From NCBI RefSeq assembly GCF_000020585.3, contig NC_011138.3, forward strand, positions 3,867,338 through 3,931,337: a DNA stretch of 64,000 nucleotides, read 5' to 3'. Position numbers and translations under genes: made by a program. Under the pieces are notes generated by a model. That model did no database searches and was not told where the DNA came from. It worked only from the letters and a program-made list of their open reading frames with translations. Position 1 is the first letter of the stretch; every line of letters starts with the position of its first letter. Positions 40,293 to 50,169 of the stretch are shown here, piece after piece. This DNA is from Alteromonas mediterranea DE. Its GTDB lineage: Bacteria; Pseudomonadota; Gammaproteobacteria; Enterobacterales; Alteromonadaceae.

Positions 40293-41636
40293 CTATGAAT
40301 TAAGTTTCTTTGTAATTTTTGCTTTAAGCTTTTTGATTACAGGACCATGAGGGCGCTCTCTAATAGCAGCGTTTATGATGCTCTCAGCATCTAAATAATC
40401 GCCTCTTCTATACATTAGGTCTGCAATATCGCGTAAGAACTCGGCTTTCTCATAGTTTGGCATCCTGTCAATTTGCATTTGTGAGAACCACTCTGAACTT
40501 TTCACCTCAAATTCCAAATTAAAAAATTCAGCCAGTTTAAATATCTCAAAATGAACTGACCTTTCACTTAGTTTAATCGCGAGCTTCTTTCTCAACTCAT
40601 CGAAGAGTTCTGGTTCTCTTTCTGACATTTCTGTAAGCAACTGGAATATTTGGATATTCAATTGCATTGCGTTCAGAGGTGATGCTTTAACTTTTTCTAA
40701 TTTCGACAGACTACGTATCTTGGAAATTACCGCCTCTACTTGATATTTAAAGTTTGATTCTGTTGTTTTTTCCAGTCGATAGTACAAATCCTTCGAAACA
40801 CGACTTTCTATATCATGCTGTTCAACCTGCTTATCAGCAAAACTCTGTAAATATATATCAACCTTGTCGTTAATATCTTTCAACTCATCTGACAACACGA
40901 AATTCAACATCCGCTTTAGCTCTAGTGCACTTAAGGGGTAACTTCGATTTACAAACTTATTTTCTATAATGAAATTATTTTCGACTTGTTTATGGTCAAG
41001 TCCTAGCGATATTAAAAAAAGCTTTTGAATTGGTAACGTCTTTAAAGTAGCTTCGCAATAGCTCACTAGTGTTATCTTATTGTGGTCATACTCTCCCAAC
41101 CATCTCGCATGAGCTTCACTAGTTAAAAAGCCGCTTGGGCTTTCCAATTGCACTTTGCAGTAACTGGTGATATCCGTCGTTAAGAAGTGCCTTTTTACTA
41201 ACTGATTATAATTCGAGTATAAAGCCTCTAGGGGAGCTCTATAAAAAACTACTACTTTATACTTTAAGTTACCGAGTATAACCGTCAGCTTGTCTGGAGA
41301 ATAGAAAATCGACTCCGCTGAAAGTAGAAGTACGCAATTATCGTCTTTTGCTTCTTTGACGTAATTACCGAGAATCGTAGCAGCGTCATCTAGCCTATTT
41401 TCGATTAAAGCTTGCCCTAATGATGAATGCCCCCCAGATATTCCATTTTTATCCACACCGTGATTAGGGTAGTAAAGCCCATGCTCTTTCAGCGTTTCTC
41501 TGTTTTCGAGGCAAAATTTTTGAATTGCTGTCGATCCAGTTTTTGGAGCGCCAATGTGAAAAATAACATCTTCATTCGTTACAGAGGAGAAACTCGGTAA
41601 CTCAATATATGATTTGCGTTTGAAAATCGACTTCAT
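40293..41636 (-). CDS. Sulfotransferase-like protein with helical C-terminus
   Basis: The 447-residue protein starts its sulfotransferase fold with VIFHIGAPKTGSTAIQKF near residues 25-42, the 5'-phosphosulfate loop. The expected 3'-phosphate region is VVVFYRAPLEALYSNYNQ near 128, weaker than in the neighbours. Residues 300-447 are all-helical; the end (AAIRERPHGPVIKKL) resembles the segment RPDGPVISEL in the GT2 protein at 43609-44922. Sugar or peptide sulfation is likely; the C-terminal part may be a protein-interaction tail. Confidence 0.75.
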   Translation of the reverse strand: MKSIFKRKSYIELPSFSSVTNEDVIFHIGAPKTGSTAIQKFCLENRETLKEHGLYYPNHGVDKNGISGGHSSLGQALIENRLDDAATILGNYVKEAKDDNCVLLLSAESIFYSPDKLTVILGNLKYKVVVFYRAPLEALYSNYNQLVKRHFLTTDITSYCKVQLESPSGFLTSEAHARWLGEYDHNKITLVSYCEATLKTLPIQKLFLISLGLDHKQVENNFIIENKFVNRSYPLSALELKRMLNFVLSDELKDINDKVDIYLQSFADKQVEQHDIESRVSKDLYYRLEKTTESNFKYQVEAVISKIRSLSKLEKVKASPLNAMQLNIQIFQLLTEMSEREPELFDELRKKLAIKLSERSVHFEIFKLAEFFNLEFEVKSSEWFSQMQIDRMPNYEKAEFLRDIADLMYRRGDYLDAESIINAAIRERPHGPVIKKLKAKITKKLNS

Positions 41637-41731
41637 GTTTTCAGTTGCGAGTTAAAACTTCGGCAGCATGTTAGGCCCTAATGAATATATAGTAAGTGTA
41701 TCAGTTTTAGGGGTTCCTTCACACGCTCCCT

Positions 41732-43498
41732 TTAATGCGCTAGATAAAAAGACAACCACTCCCGCTCCTGAGAATTAAGTGCGTTTTGTTGGGGCTGCCT
41801 ATACATCTCTACATTCCAAGCCTCGTACAAACTTTTGAGTTCTTCTGCTTTGTCTGGCATGTCTGAAATTAAATTGCTGGAAACTGCCTCGTCTGAAGCC
41901 ATATCAAATAAAAACTCGTGCTCTGCGCCCATTTTAAGGTACTTATAGTTTCCAAGACGAACTGCTGACTGATTCCAAAAACGCCAAAAAAGCGGGCGAT
42001 TCATAAGAGCGCTCGTGTCAAAACCTTGAGTTGGAAAAATATCAACACCGTCGAGTTCTGATAAGACAGTTTCAGAAGCACCTGCACGTTTAATTGCAGA
42101 GTACAGCACATCTAAGCTAATAACAGGCTCATCTATAACGGTATTGCTTTGAAGCTTTTCGGGCCAATGGACGATAAAGGGCACTTTTATCCCCCCATCA
42201 GTCAACATACCTTTCTCACCCAGCAATGGCGCATTCAATGAACCGTTCCAAGCCTCTTTTTCTGCTATGGGAGCATCAGTAAAGTCGAGTCCTATTGGAG
42301 CACCATTGTCACTGATAAAAGCGATAATAGTGTTTTCCAGTATTCCATATTCTTCAAGCTTAGATACTATGCTACCTACACCTGCATCTACTGCGTACAT
42401 CATTGCCAACGCGTATCTTCGCCGATTAGATGACTGCTCAGGGAACAGTGATAAGTAATCTTCCGTTGCCTCTAAAGGTACATGTGGTGCGTAATGAGCA
42501 ACATGAAGATAAAACGGCTCATCGTGATTTATATCTATAAATTGCGTCGCTGCGTCTGAAACGACATCTAACCTGTAGTCAGAATTACTTATCCAGCCCA
42601 ACTGAGTTTGATTGCCCTTAAGGTCATAGTTAGCCCAGTAACGGTTTGCGTAACCGAAATAATTGTATTTATAACCTTTTGATGACGGGTAATATCGCTC
42701 CTTTAGCGATGAAGGTAACCTTCCTAGGTTAAACTCACTTATGGGTGTATCAGGAAAGTTTTCTTTAAACCATGGCTTTGAATTTTGATCTATTTCAAGG
42801 TGCCACTTGCCAACCATTCCTGTTGTATAACCAAGGTCAGAATAACGGTCTCCCATGGTGACCACATTTTCAGGTATTGGTGTATATCGGTTGTCATCTA
42901 CTCCAAATCGTTGTTGATAAACACCAGTAACCATTCCCGCTCGCGAGGGTGTGCATTGGGGGGCAGTTATGTAGCCGTTAGAAAATAGCACCCCATTAGC
43001 CGCTAACTTGTCTATATTAGGCGTGTTGATGTCGTTAACAATGTTATGGGCACCGATATCAGCATATCCTTGGTCGTCAGTGAAAATGACAATTAGATTT
43101 GGCTTGGAAGGAAGTATTAAAGACTGCGCGCTGACATTAAATTTCGTTCCTGCTTCATTTACTAGGTTTGCTGTAATACTAAATGATGTGCGCTTACGTA
43201 CTTGGGGCGCAATAAAACTGAACTTGCCTTCACTGGTATCCACTATATTTAGCGAAGCTTCCAATGATGTACTCCACGACTCTACAGTTACCTTTTGCGG
43301 ATTGCTGTTATTAGAGGCGTTTACAGTTAAGATGATTGTGTCATCAGAAACAATCTCTTGTGGTAAAGTTATTGAATAAGAGCGACTTAATTGCTCCTGT
43401 TCAGACACCGTTGGTGGGGACGATTGAGAGTCGCCGCCACATGAAGCTACACATAATAAAACTAAAAAAAACAAGCCACGCAACGTTACAGCATCCAT
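41732..43498 (-). CDS. Lipoprotein sulfatase (S1 family)
   Basis: The 588-residue protein has a lipoprotein signal peptide with the lipobox VASC and modified Cys20, so it is anchored in the periplasm. A beta-rich linker (50-130) precedes the S1 sulfatase domain: NLIVIFTDDQGYAD supplies metal-binding aspartates, and the signature CTPSR with Cys182, the residue that becomes formylglycine, is followed by GMVTGVYQQRFG. WHLE and ISDNGAP complete the site. It would hydrolyse sulfate esters. A sulfatase among sulfotransferases may trim, edit or recycle the locus' own sulfated glycan, or act on environmental polysaccharide. Confidence 0.9.
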   Translation of the reverse strand: MDAVTLRGLFFLVLLCVASCGGDSQSSPPTVSEQEQLSRSYSITLPQEIVSDDTIILTVNASNNSNPQKVTVESWSTSLEASLNIVDTSEGKFSFIAPQVRKRTSFSITANLVNEAGTKFNVSAQSLILPSKPNLIVIFTDDQGYADIGAHNIVNDINTPNIDKLAANGVLFSNGYITAPQCTPSRAGMVTGVYQQRFGVDDNRYTPIPENVVTMGDRYSDLGYTTGMVGKWHLEIDQNSKPWFKENFPDTPISEFNLGRLPSSLKERYYPSSKGYKYNYFGYANRYWANYDLKGNQTQLGWISNSDYRLDVVSDAATQFIDINHDEPFYLHVAHYAPHVPLEATEDYLSLFPEQSSNRRRYALAMMYAVDAGVGSIVSKLEEYGILENTIIAFISDNGAPIGLDFTDAPIAEKEAWNGSLNAPLLGEKGMLTDGGIKVPFIVHWPEKLQSNTVIDEPVISLDVLYSAIKRAGASETVLSELDGVDIFPTQGFDTSALMNRPLFWRFWNQSAVRLGNYKYLKMGAEHEFLFDMASDEAVSSNLISDMPDKAEELKSLYEAWNVEMYRQPQQNALNSQEREWLSFYLAH

Positions 43499-43608
43499 AC
43501 TTTAATTCCAAATTCGGCGAATAACACCTCACCAGTATTCTTGTATTATTGATTGGCGAATTATCTAGCGTCAATAATAAAAATAGTAGTTACAAATAAT
43601 TCGCTGTT

Positions 43609-44922
43609 TTATTGATCTTTAATAGATTCTATTTCTTCAAGAAACTCATTTTCTTCATCAGTATTTACCCAAGGTTCACGCTTGTGAGCATCTTTGCTTA
43701 TTTTTTTCTTCAGCGCTCTGTTTTTTTCTAACTGCTCGGGATTTTTGAAAGTTGGTGCGTCATCAGAATTTAAGCCAGTGTTGATTGCAGGGTACACCCA
43801 GTGTTTTTCCGTGCTGCCATTGTACCCCTGCCGGATGAACCTCTCTGTCCACTCGACATGTCCGGCACCATAGCCACTAAACCTTGGATCCAAGTACCCT
43901 ATATTATCCATTGCATCCTTGCTACAAGCTGTACATTGCCCTGTTACCAACCTGCAAAGATACGGTAAAGTACTCGATCCAGTACCAGAAACCACTGCAT
44001 CTTCTTTTTTGATTATTCGCTTATGCGCATAATTAATGTGACCCCATAAAAGCGCAGCAATCACCCACTCTTTTTGCCAGTTTTCTTTATTCGGCCGACA
44101 GTCGTCCTCTAGCAAAATTAAAACATCAACTTTTTTGACTTCGTTGAGATAATACAAAGCCCTGTTTTTGTTTCGCACAACGCCTTTATTCGCACAATAA
44201 GTATGAGGTACGTTATTTTGTTGACACCATTCTACTGTATCGTCTTTACTGCCGTCGTCAGCAACAACAAGTTGATAATCACCTGTTGTGAAGGCTTTGA
44301 TGGCTTCGACAGTTTTTGCTAAATGGTCTTTTCTATTGTATGTGATAACTCCAATGCCTACATTAAGCGTTGCAATATATTCCTCTGATATTGATTCAAA
44401 CAATTCAGATATAACCGGCCCGTCTGGACGAAGCATTTTAGCTCTTGCTATTAACCAAAAGCTTGTACTCTTATTAACAGTTCTAAAAAGTATCGCTAAG
44501 TCTCTGAAAATCTCAGGGGCCAAATTTTCATGCATAATGAATTCATTAACTGGAAAATCTGCGTGATTCAATATTAATGTAACTAGTGAAGTGACGTCAG
44601 TAGATGATGCACAACGAGAAACTAGTGCTTTTGCTGTATCTAAAGACACTCTGATTTTGATGTGATTATCAAGATCCTTACTTTTTATGCCAAGGAGCCT
44701 AGTGAGTTCTTTATTACCTTTTTTTATTTCTTGTATGATAAAGGCAAGTTCAGAGCCCTTTAGGGGGGAAACATCTTCTTTAACGAGGCTTCGAATACTG
44801 ATACCCATACCAGCCTTTTTGTTATTGGTCTCTTTACTTACAAATTTAAAGTAAGGTTTCACCCGTTGCTTTCGTTTGCCGGCTTCTTTGAGAAGGCCTA
44901 ATCTTTTCAAAAAGTTTTTCAT
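43609..44922 (-). CDS. Glycosyltransferase family 2 with helical N-terminus
   Basis: The 437-residue protein has about 190 residues of helical N-terminus, ending in RPDGPVISEL, which resembles the C-terminus of the neighbouring sulfotransferase. It then has a GT2 domain: NVGIGVITYNRKDHLAKTVE, VVADDGSKDDTVEW, the metal motif LLEDDCRP, and GYGAGHVEWTERF as the acceptor loop. It should transfer one sugar in the cytoplasm. Its start lies about 180 bases from the next gene upstream, so it could have its own promoter. Confidence 0.8.
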   Translation of the reverse strand: MKNFLKRLGLLKEAGKRKQRVKPYFKFVSKETNNKKAGMGISIRSLVKEDVSPLKGSELAFIIQEIKKGNKELTRLLGIKSKDLDNHIKIRVSLDTAKALVSRCASSTDVTSLVTLILNHADFPVNEFIMHENLAPEIFRDLAILFRTVNKSTSFWLIARAKMLRPDGPVISELFESISEEYIATLNVGIGVITYNRKDHLAKTVEAIKAFTTGDYQLVVADDGSKDDTVEWCQQNNVPHTYCANKGVVRNKNRALYYLNEVKKVDVLILLEDDCRPNKENWQKEWVIAALLWGHINYAHKRIIKKEDAVVSGTGSSTLPYLCRLVTGQCTACSKDAMDNIGYLDPRFSGYGAGHVEWTERFIRQGYNGSTEKHWVYPAINTGLNSDDAPTFKNPEQLEKNRALKKKISKDAHKREPWVNTDEENEFLEEIESIKDQ

Positions 44923-45104
44923 TTCAAAGTAATTTTCATAACTGGTCTTAGCTAACCTATGTGCTTTAAAATTGGACTATCGAGGCTTGTTTCGATAGAA
45001 ACTCTATGTCGCCTCCCTGCTAGCAGGCTATAAGCCTGATTAGTACAAAGAGAAACCATCAAATCACTCTTACAGACTCGCATAACAACACGTTCAGATT
45101 AAAA

Positions 45105-46070
45105 TTATCCAACCGTACCTTCAAACAGAACGACCTGAGTTTTCTGTTCAACGACTTTAACACTCTGCCCCGTTCTAAAACTGCTCGGGTATCTATACGT
45201 CTTTCCTATGAAACCACTTCGGTGAATATTCCGCTCAGCCGCAACAGGTCTATAGTCCGAGATTCTAATCTCATCTACAATATCACCGTCGAGCATCACA
45301 TCAGCTGTAAGTGCTTCTTCATTCTCAAAACAACATGCCCATATGTTGAAAAGCTTCCCATTGTCTTTGGGTGCTATATGAAGCTCTCCGTAACGTACAA
45401 TAGGCAACTCTTTTTTAAAGAGGCTTTGGTGCAAATCAAATCTCCTTAAGGCGTACTCGTACAGCTTAAAGTCCTGTGCATTCTCTTGTTTAATTAATGA
45501 GAGTTCATCTTCACTCAATATGTATTCACTTGAAGATTTGGAAGCGTTTTTGTTTATATCGAGTTCTTTAATGTCAGTGTTATAGTAAAAGTTGAAAAGC
45601 TCTAATGACTCGCGATAGCGTTCGGTAATTCCGATAAAGCCAATTGCATCGTTCCAAATACCACTTAACGCCTTTGATTGCATGTTTGCAAATCGGCTCT
45701 CCTTGATAAAGCTTTCAAAACTTCCTCTATAACCGTGCAGCCTTGAAAAGTGTTCGTAGTGAGAGCGAACTTGTTGAGCTGGATTACGAACAAAAGTAAC
45801 AACACTTTTAGTATTAAAAAACGGGGCGTATTTGGGATAAATGACATGCCCGGATAAAAACTTAGCGTTTTGTTTAAAGCTTTGCGCAGCTAAGTACCTA
45901 TCTTTTAATTCATATTCATATTTTATTATATCTGGATGAGTCTCTTGATTACCTTGGCCATAATCATAATAAGTAGCATCAGAGCCAAAGTACTGCTCTG
46001 CAGCTACTCGGAAACTAGATCCAGCAGTTTTTGGGATATGGATAAAAAATAATGGAAAATCGTTTTTCAT
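45105..46070 (-). CDS. Sulfotransferase family protein
   Basis: The 321-residue protein has the 5'-phosphosulfate loop FFIHIPKTAGSSFR at about residues 8-21 and the 3'-phosphate segment SVVTFVRNPAQQVRSHYEHF near 89-108. This matches carbohydrate sulfotransferases (sulfotransferase family 2). The last 90 residues form an extra beta-rich domain I do not recognise. It is the fourth sulfotransferase-like gene in the locus, and its start lies 21 bases after the stop of the tandem GT2 gene. Confidence 0.85.
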   Translation of the reverse strand: MKNDFPLFFIHIPKTAGSSFRVAAEQYFGSDATYYDYGQGNQETHPDIIKYEYELKDRYLAAQSFKQNAKFLSGHVIYPKYAPFFNTKSVVTFVRNPAQQVRSHYEHFSRLHGYRGSFESFIKESRFANMQSKALSGIWNDAIGFIGITERYRESLELFNFYYNTDIKELDINKNASKSSSEYILSEDELSLIKQENAQDFKLYEYALRRFDLHQSLFKKELPIVRYGELHIAPKDNGKLFNIWACCFENEEALTADVMLDGDIVDEIRISDYRPVAAERNIHRSGFIGKTYRYPSSFRTGQSVKVVEQKTQVVLFEGTVG

Positions 46071-46091
46071 AATACTTCTAAAATTCAGTTA

Positions 46092-48374
46092 CTATTTAAG
46101 CGAAAAGTTTTCATGTGTATTGGACAAATTAGGGTTATAAGCGGTGTCATTGCACAATAGCGTTTTCCACTTATCCTTCATATAATCACTTTCTTTGTTA
46201 AATCGCGCCACCTTCTCCGGCGTATCTTCTTCACCGCGACTTATTGATTCATGATGATAAAGCTCGGCCCATGGTGTGAATAAGTTTCGGTAACCTGCGG
46301 TATGAACTTTTAAGCAAAAATCCACATCATTAAAGGCCACTGTTAAGTCTTGCTCGTTTAATCCGCCAACTTCTTCAAACACAGACTTACGGACTAGTAA
46401 GCATGCTGCTGTAACTGCGGACATATTTTGAACAAGATGAAGGCGCGTAAAATAACCAGGTTCGCTCTTATGAAAGTACTTGTGAGAGTGACCGGCAACC
46501 CCACCAATGCCAAGTATTACACCAGCGTGTTGAATAGTATCGTTAGGATAATAAAGCTTCGCACCTACACAGCCAATTTCAGGCCTTAGAGCATGCGACA
46601 TCATCTCTGATAGCCATTCTTCGTTTATAACTTCAATATCGTTGTTAATTAAGCCAACTACTTCACCTTGGGCTTGCGAAACTGCAAAATTGTTAATCGC
46701 AGAATAGTTAAACGGCTTGTCCCATTTCAAGACTCTGAAATTAGCTTTGGTACTATTGTACTCACTGAAGAGACCCAATGTCTTATCACAGGTCGTTTGG
46801 TTATCTACAACAATAATTTCGAAGTTCTTGTATGACGTCTTTTCATAAATAGACTCTAAACACTGCTTTAAAATGTCATAACCATCTCTTGTAGGAATGA
46901 CCAAGCTAACGAGTGGTTGCTCATCTGGCAACGCCCAATTAACTTTATACGTATTTGGGTACTTACCTTTTTCCACTGAAGCATTCTGGCCTGATTGGTC
47001 AAGAAAGTCCTTTATAGCTTCAATGCCCGCATCGGTCGTATAAGACTTAGCTGAAGCATTCGAGGCTGTCGAGTTCTCAATAACGCGCCAGTGGTAAAGA
47101 ATGAAAGGTAAATGTACAACTTCATCATGCTTAAGGCCGGCGGTCGCACGCAATAGTAAATCGTGATCTTGCGAACCTTCCACACCAACCCTAAATCCAC
47201 CTATCTCTTTAAGCACACTTGTTTTGTACACTACCGGGTGACATATGTAGTTTTGGCTTAATAGTAAATCGGGGTTCCAATCAGGTTTAAAGTGTGGCTG
47301 ATGACGATTACCCTGCTCGTCTACTTTATCTTCGTCGCCATAAAGCACTTTCGCGTTTGTGTTATCTGTTAAAGCTTTTGCAAAGAAGGATAGCGTGTGA
47401 GCAGGTAACGTATCGTCATGGTCAAGCAGTAAAACGTAATCGCTAGTTACCATGCTTAAAGCGGCGTTACTTGCTTTAGATATATGCCCGTTTTCGCTCA
47501 GCAAGTTCAGTTTTATATTGGCGTGCTTTTGTGCGTACGATTTTAAAGTACTGATAGTTTCGGCGTTGGTCGACGCATCGTCGGCAATACATAGTTCCCA
47601 ATTTTTGTGAGTTTGCTGCAGAACAGAATCGATACACTCTTTTAAATAAATAGGGTCAGTATTGTAAGTAGGAAGAATAATAGAAAATTTCACTTCAGAT
47701 TGCGCTTGAGTGAAAGTTTGCTTCATTTTCTCTAATGCACGCGGCTCGTCGAACTCTACCCAAAGCGGATAGCTTTTTTCCATAACACCTGTGGTAAAGG
47801 TTTTATTGTATTCTTCGTATACTGTCTCTATTAACGTTCCACCGTTAAGCTTACGATTTGTATCAAGGTATTCTTCTACATCATCGACATGACTGAGCAG
47901 CTTATATAGCCTTTGTTTCATGTGCCGCATGGCAATGAAAGACGGCACCTTCGAAATCATGAAAGTATTCATGGTGAACTCGGTTTCCGCCTCACAGGGG
48001 TCAAAGCGAAGCATGCTATTGTTACTTTCAAGATAGAAAAGGCGGTTCACGAATTTGGTGCTGTGCCAAGGTACGTCAACGGTGGCTAGTTCGCCTTTCT
48101 GTAAGTTGGAGTACAGCTTTCCAACATGCGACTGATGGTTTGCTTCAGTGATTTTTACACGAAGAAGATACCAGCCTTTTGAAAAGTTTCGTGAAGGTAT
48201 TCGGCGAGCAGGATGAATAATAAACTGTGGGTCATCACCGGTTGTCACCCAGCTTGAGCCATTATTTTCAGACGTGGTTTCAGTCAACTGGTGGTGAGGG
48301 ACAATGATTAACTTTTTGGCTAGCCGATATGCTAATCGTTTGAGATTAGATGGCTTTAGTACTTTTGATAACAA
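46092..48374 (-). CDS. Tandem GT2 glycosyltransferase
   Basis: The 760-residue protein holds two GT2 domains after an N-terminal domain of about 225 residues. The first (about 230-450) has FSIILPTYNTDP, the metal motif LLDHDDTL and a GSQDHDLLLR loop. The second (about 485-740) has VSLVIPTRDGYDILKQCLES, VVDNQT, LINNDIEV and FNDVDFCLKVHTAGYR. Rhamnosyltransferases of O-antigen loci often have this tandem form, and dTDP-rhamnose is made by the rml genes nearby, but the donor is inferred. It lies about 210 bases from manC, so it may start a new transcript. Confidence 0.85.
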   Translation of the reverse strand: MLSKVLKPSNLKRLAYRLAKKLIIVPHHQLTETTSENNGSSWVTTGDDPQFIIHPARRIPSRNFSKGWYLLRVKITEANHQSHVGKLYSNLQKGELATVDVPWHSTKFVNRLFYLESNNSMLRFDPCEAETEFTMNTFMISKVPSFIAMRHMKQRLYKLLSHVDDVEEYLDTNRKLNGGTLIETVYEEYNKTFTTGVMEKSYPLWVEFDEPRALEKMKQTFTQAQSEVKFSIILPTYNTDPIYLKECIDSVLQQTHKNWELCIADDASTNAETISTLKSYAQKHANIKLNLLSENGHISKASNAALSMVTSDYVLLLDHDDTLPAHTLSFFAKALTDNTNAKVLYGDEDKVDEQGNRHQPHFKPDWNPDLLLSQNYICHPVVYKTSVLKEIGGFRVGVEGSQDHDLLLRATAGLKHDEVVHLPFILYHWRVIENSTASNASAKSYTTDAGIEAIKDFLDQSGQNASVEKGKYPNTYKVNWALPDEQPLVSLVIPTRDGYDILKQCLESIYEKTSYKNFEIIVVDNQTTCDKTLGLFSEYNSTKANFRVLKWDKPFNYSAINNFAVSQAQGEVVGLINNDIEVINEEWLSEMMSHALRPEIGCVGAKLYYPNDTIQHAGVILGIGGVAGHSHKYFHKSEPGYFTRLHLVQNMSAVTAACLLVRKSVFEEVGGLNEQDLTVAFNDVDFCLKVHTAGYRNLFTPWAELYHHESISRGEEDTPEKVARFNKESDYMKDKWKTLLCNDTAYNPNLSNTHENFSLK

Positions 48375-48542
48375 AATGCGTAAACACCCTATTCCTATGC
48401 AATGCTAAACTGCTTTCCTTAATATTGCATGGTTCAGCTACTGAGCATGCAAACCAGCTATTGCCGCTAATAATAACCTATTTCAAATAGTGGCAACATA
48501 GGATATTCGTCATTTTCACTTTTAGAGAGTGCTCTGGATAAG

Positions 48543-48567
48543 AAAAAAGCACCTTACGGTGCTTTTT
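48543..48567 (-). terminator. Terminator after manC
   Basis: AAAAAAGCACC/GGTGCTTTTT with a TTAC loop lies just past the manC stop codon on the minus strand, with T runs on both sides. Confidence 0.85.
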
Positions 48568-48584
48568 CAAAGTCTTATTCTAAG

Positions 48585-49991
48585 TTATTTGGCTACACGC
48601 CCATATCTATCAGAAAAACGCACAATATCGTCTTCTCCAAGATATGCACCTGACTGAACTTCAATAAGCTCTAGAGGGATCTTTCCAGGGTTTTCTAACG
48701 CATGAACCGCACCAATGGGAATGTAGACCGACTCGTTTTCGGTAACTAGCTGTGTTTCTTCATTGATGGTTACGTTTGCACTACCCGATACTACAATCCA
48801 GTGTTCAGCGCGGTGATGGTGCATTTGAACCGATAATTTCTCACCAGGCTTAACCGTAATGCGTTTTACTTGGAAGCGGGCGCCGCTGTCGATAGAATCA
48901 TAGCTTCCCCATGGGCGGAATACTTCACGGTGGAATTCAAACTCTGGGCGATGCTCTGCTTTAAGTTTGTTTACGACCGTTTTAATGCTTTGCGCGTCAT
49001 CCTTATGGGCAACCATTACGGCATCTTTGGTTTCTACTACGATAACATCTTCTAGCCCGATAACAGAAACCAAACGCTGTTCAGCATTTACGTAACTGTT
49101 TTTGGTGTTTTCTAGAATAGTATCGCCTACAGTAGCATTGCCGTTTTCATCTTTCTCAGCAGTTTCCCATAGCGAAGACCAGCTACCTACATCGCTCCAG
49201 CCTGCGTCTAATGGGACCATAGCTGCGCTATCCGTTTTTTCCATAACTGCATAATCGATTGAATCGTCTGGGCAAGTCGCAAATATATCGTGGTCAACAC
49301 GGATAAAATCCAAATCTGGTGTTTCCGTGTCGATAGCACGCTTACACACGTCTAGCATTTCAGGGTTATATTTTTCTAGCTCTTCCAAATAACGGCTTGC
49401 TTTAAACATAAACATGCCGCTATTCCAGTAGTAACTGCCAGAATCTACATACTCTTTTGCAGTTTCCAAAGCAGGCTTTTCTACAAACTGTGCAACTTCA
49501 AAACCTTCGCCCACTTGCTCACCAGCTTTGATATAACCATACCCTGTATGTGGCTGGTCTGGAACAATACCGAAAGTAACAAGTTTGCCCTGCTCTGCAA
49601 GCTTTTCGGCTTTGGCAATAGCAGTGTGAAATGCTTGGTTATCTTTAATAAGATGGTCAGCGGCCAATACAAGAAGAACAGGATCTTCGCCTTTAATTGT
49701 GGCGTGTAGCGCCGCTAATGCAATTGCCGGTGCCGTATTACGGCCAACGGGCTCTAGAAGAATACCGCCGTGTTGGATATCTTTTTGGCGAAGCTGTTCC
49801 GCAACTAAAAAGCGATGTGCATCGTTACAAATGAATATTGGGTTTTGAGCTGGTGTGCCTTTTAAGCGTGTTATCGTATCTTGCAGCATAGTGCTGTCTG
49901 ATGTAAGAGACAAAAACTGCTTTGGAAGCGCTGCACGAGATTTAGGCCATAAGCGACTACCTGAGCCGCCAGCTAATACTACTGGTTTCAT
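48585..49991 (-). CDS. manC: Mannose-1-phosphate guanylyltransferase / mannose-6-phosphate isomerase
   Basis: ManC makes GDP-mannose; its fused C-terminal cupin can isomerise mannose-6-phosphate. The 468 residues include the nucleotidyltransferase loop [11 protein letters not shown] near residues 6-16, the FVEKP block near residue 169, and the cupin with [17 protein letters not shown] near 402-418. The gene follows manB on the same strand, but a terminator-like hairpin separates them. The product GDP-mannose (and possibly GDP-fucose or related sugars) would feed the glycosyltransferases of the locus. Confidence 0.95.
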   Translation of the reverse strand: MKPVVLAGGSGSRLWPKSRAALPKQFLSLTSDSTMLQDTITRLKGTPAQNPIFICNDAHRFLVAEQLRQKDIQHGGILLEPVGRNTAPAIALAALHATIKGEDPVLLVLAADHLIKDNQAFHTAIAKAEKLAEQGKLVTFGIVPDQPHTGYGYIKAGEQVGEGFEVAQFVEKPALETAKEYVDSGSYYWNSGMFMFKASRYLEELEKYNPEMLDVCKRAIDTETPDLDFIRVDHDIFATCPDDSIDYAVMEKTDSAAMVPLDAGWSDVGSWSSLWETAEKDENGNATVGDTILENTKNSYVNAEQRLVSVIGLEDVIVVETKDAVMVAHKDDAQSIKTVVNKLKAEHRPEFEFHREVFRPWGSYDSIDSGARFQVKRITVKPGEKLSVQMHHHRAEHWIVVSGSANVTINEETQLVTENESVYIPIGAVHALENPGKIPLELIEVQSGAYLGEDDIVRFSDRYGRVAK

Positions 49992-50103
49992 TTGTAATAT
50001 CCTTGATGTGTGGGTGCTTGGCCCACGTCCTGATAATTATATATTCGGCGAATAGTATACAAAGGATTGTATTGCGATTAAATGGCAAAAACTAGGTAGC
50101 AAT

Positions 50104-50142
50104 AAAAATAGGGCGAAGTTCATCACTTTTGCCCTATTTTTT
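50104..50142 (-). terminator. Terminator-like hairpin between manB and manC
   Basis: AAAAATAGGGC/GCCCTATTTTT pairs around a loop of 16 bases, followed by T runs on the minus strand. It lies about 30 bases past manB and about 110 bases before manC, so manC probably starts its own transcript or depends on readthrough. Confidence 0.75.
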
Positions 50143-50169
50143 TCGTATTGTTTAGTGTTTATCTAATAA

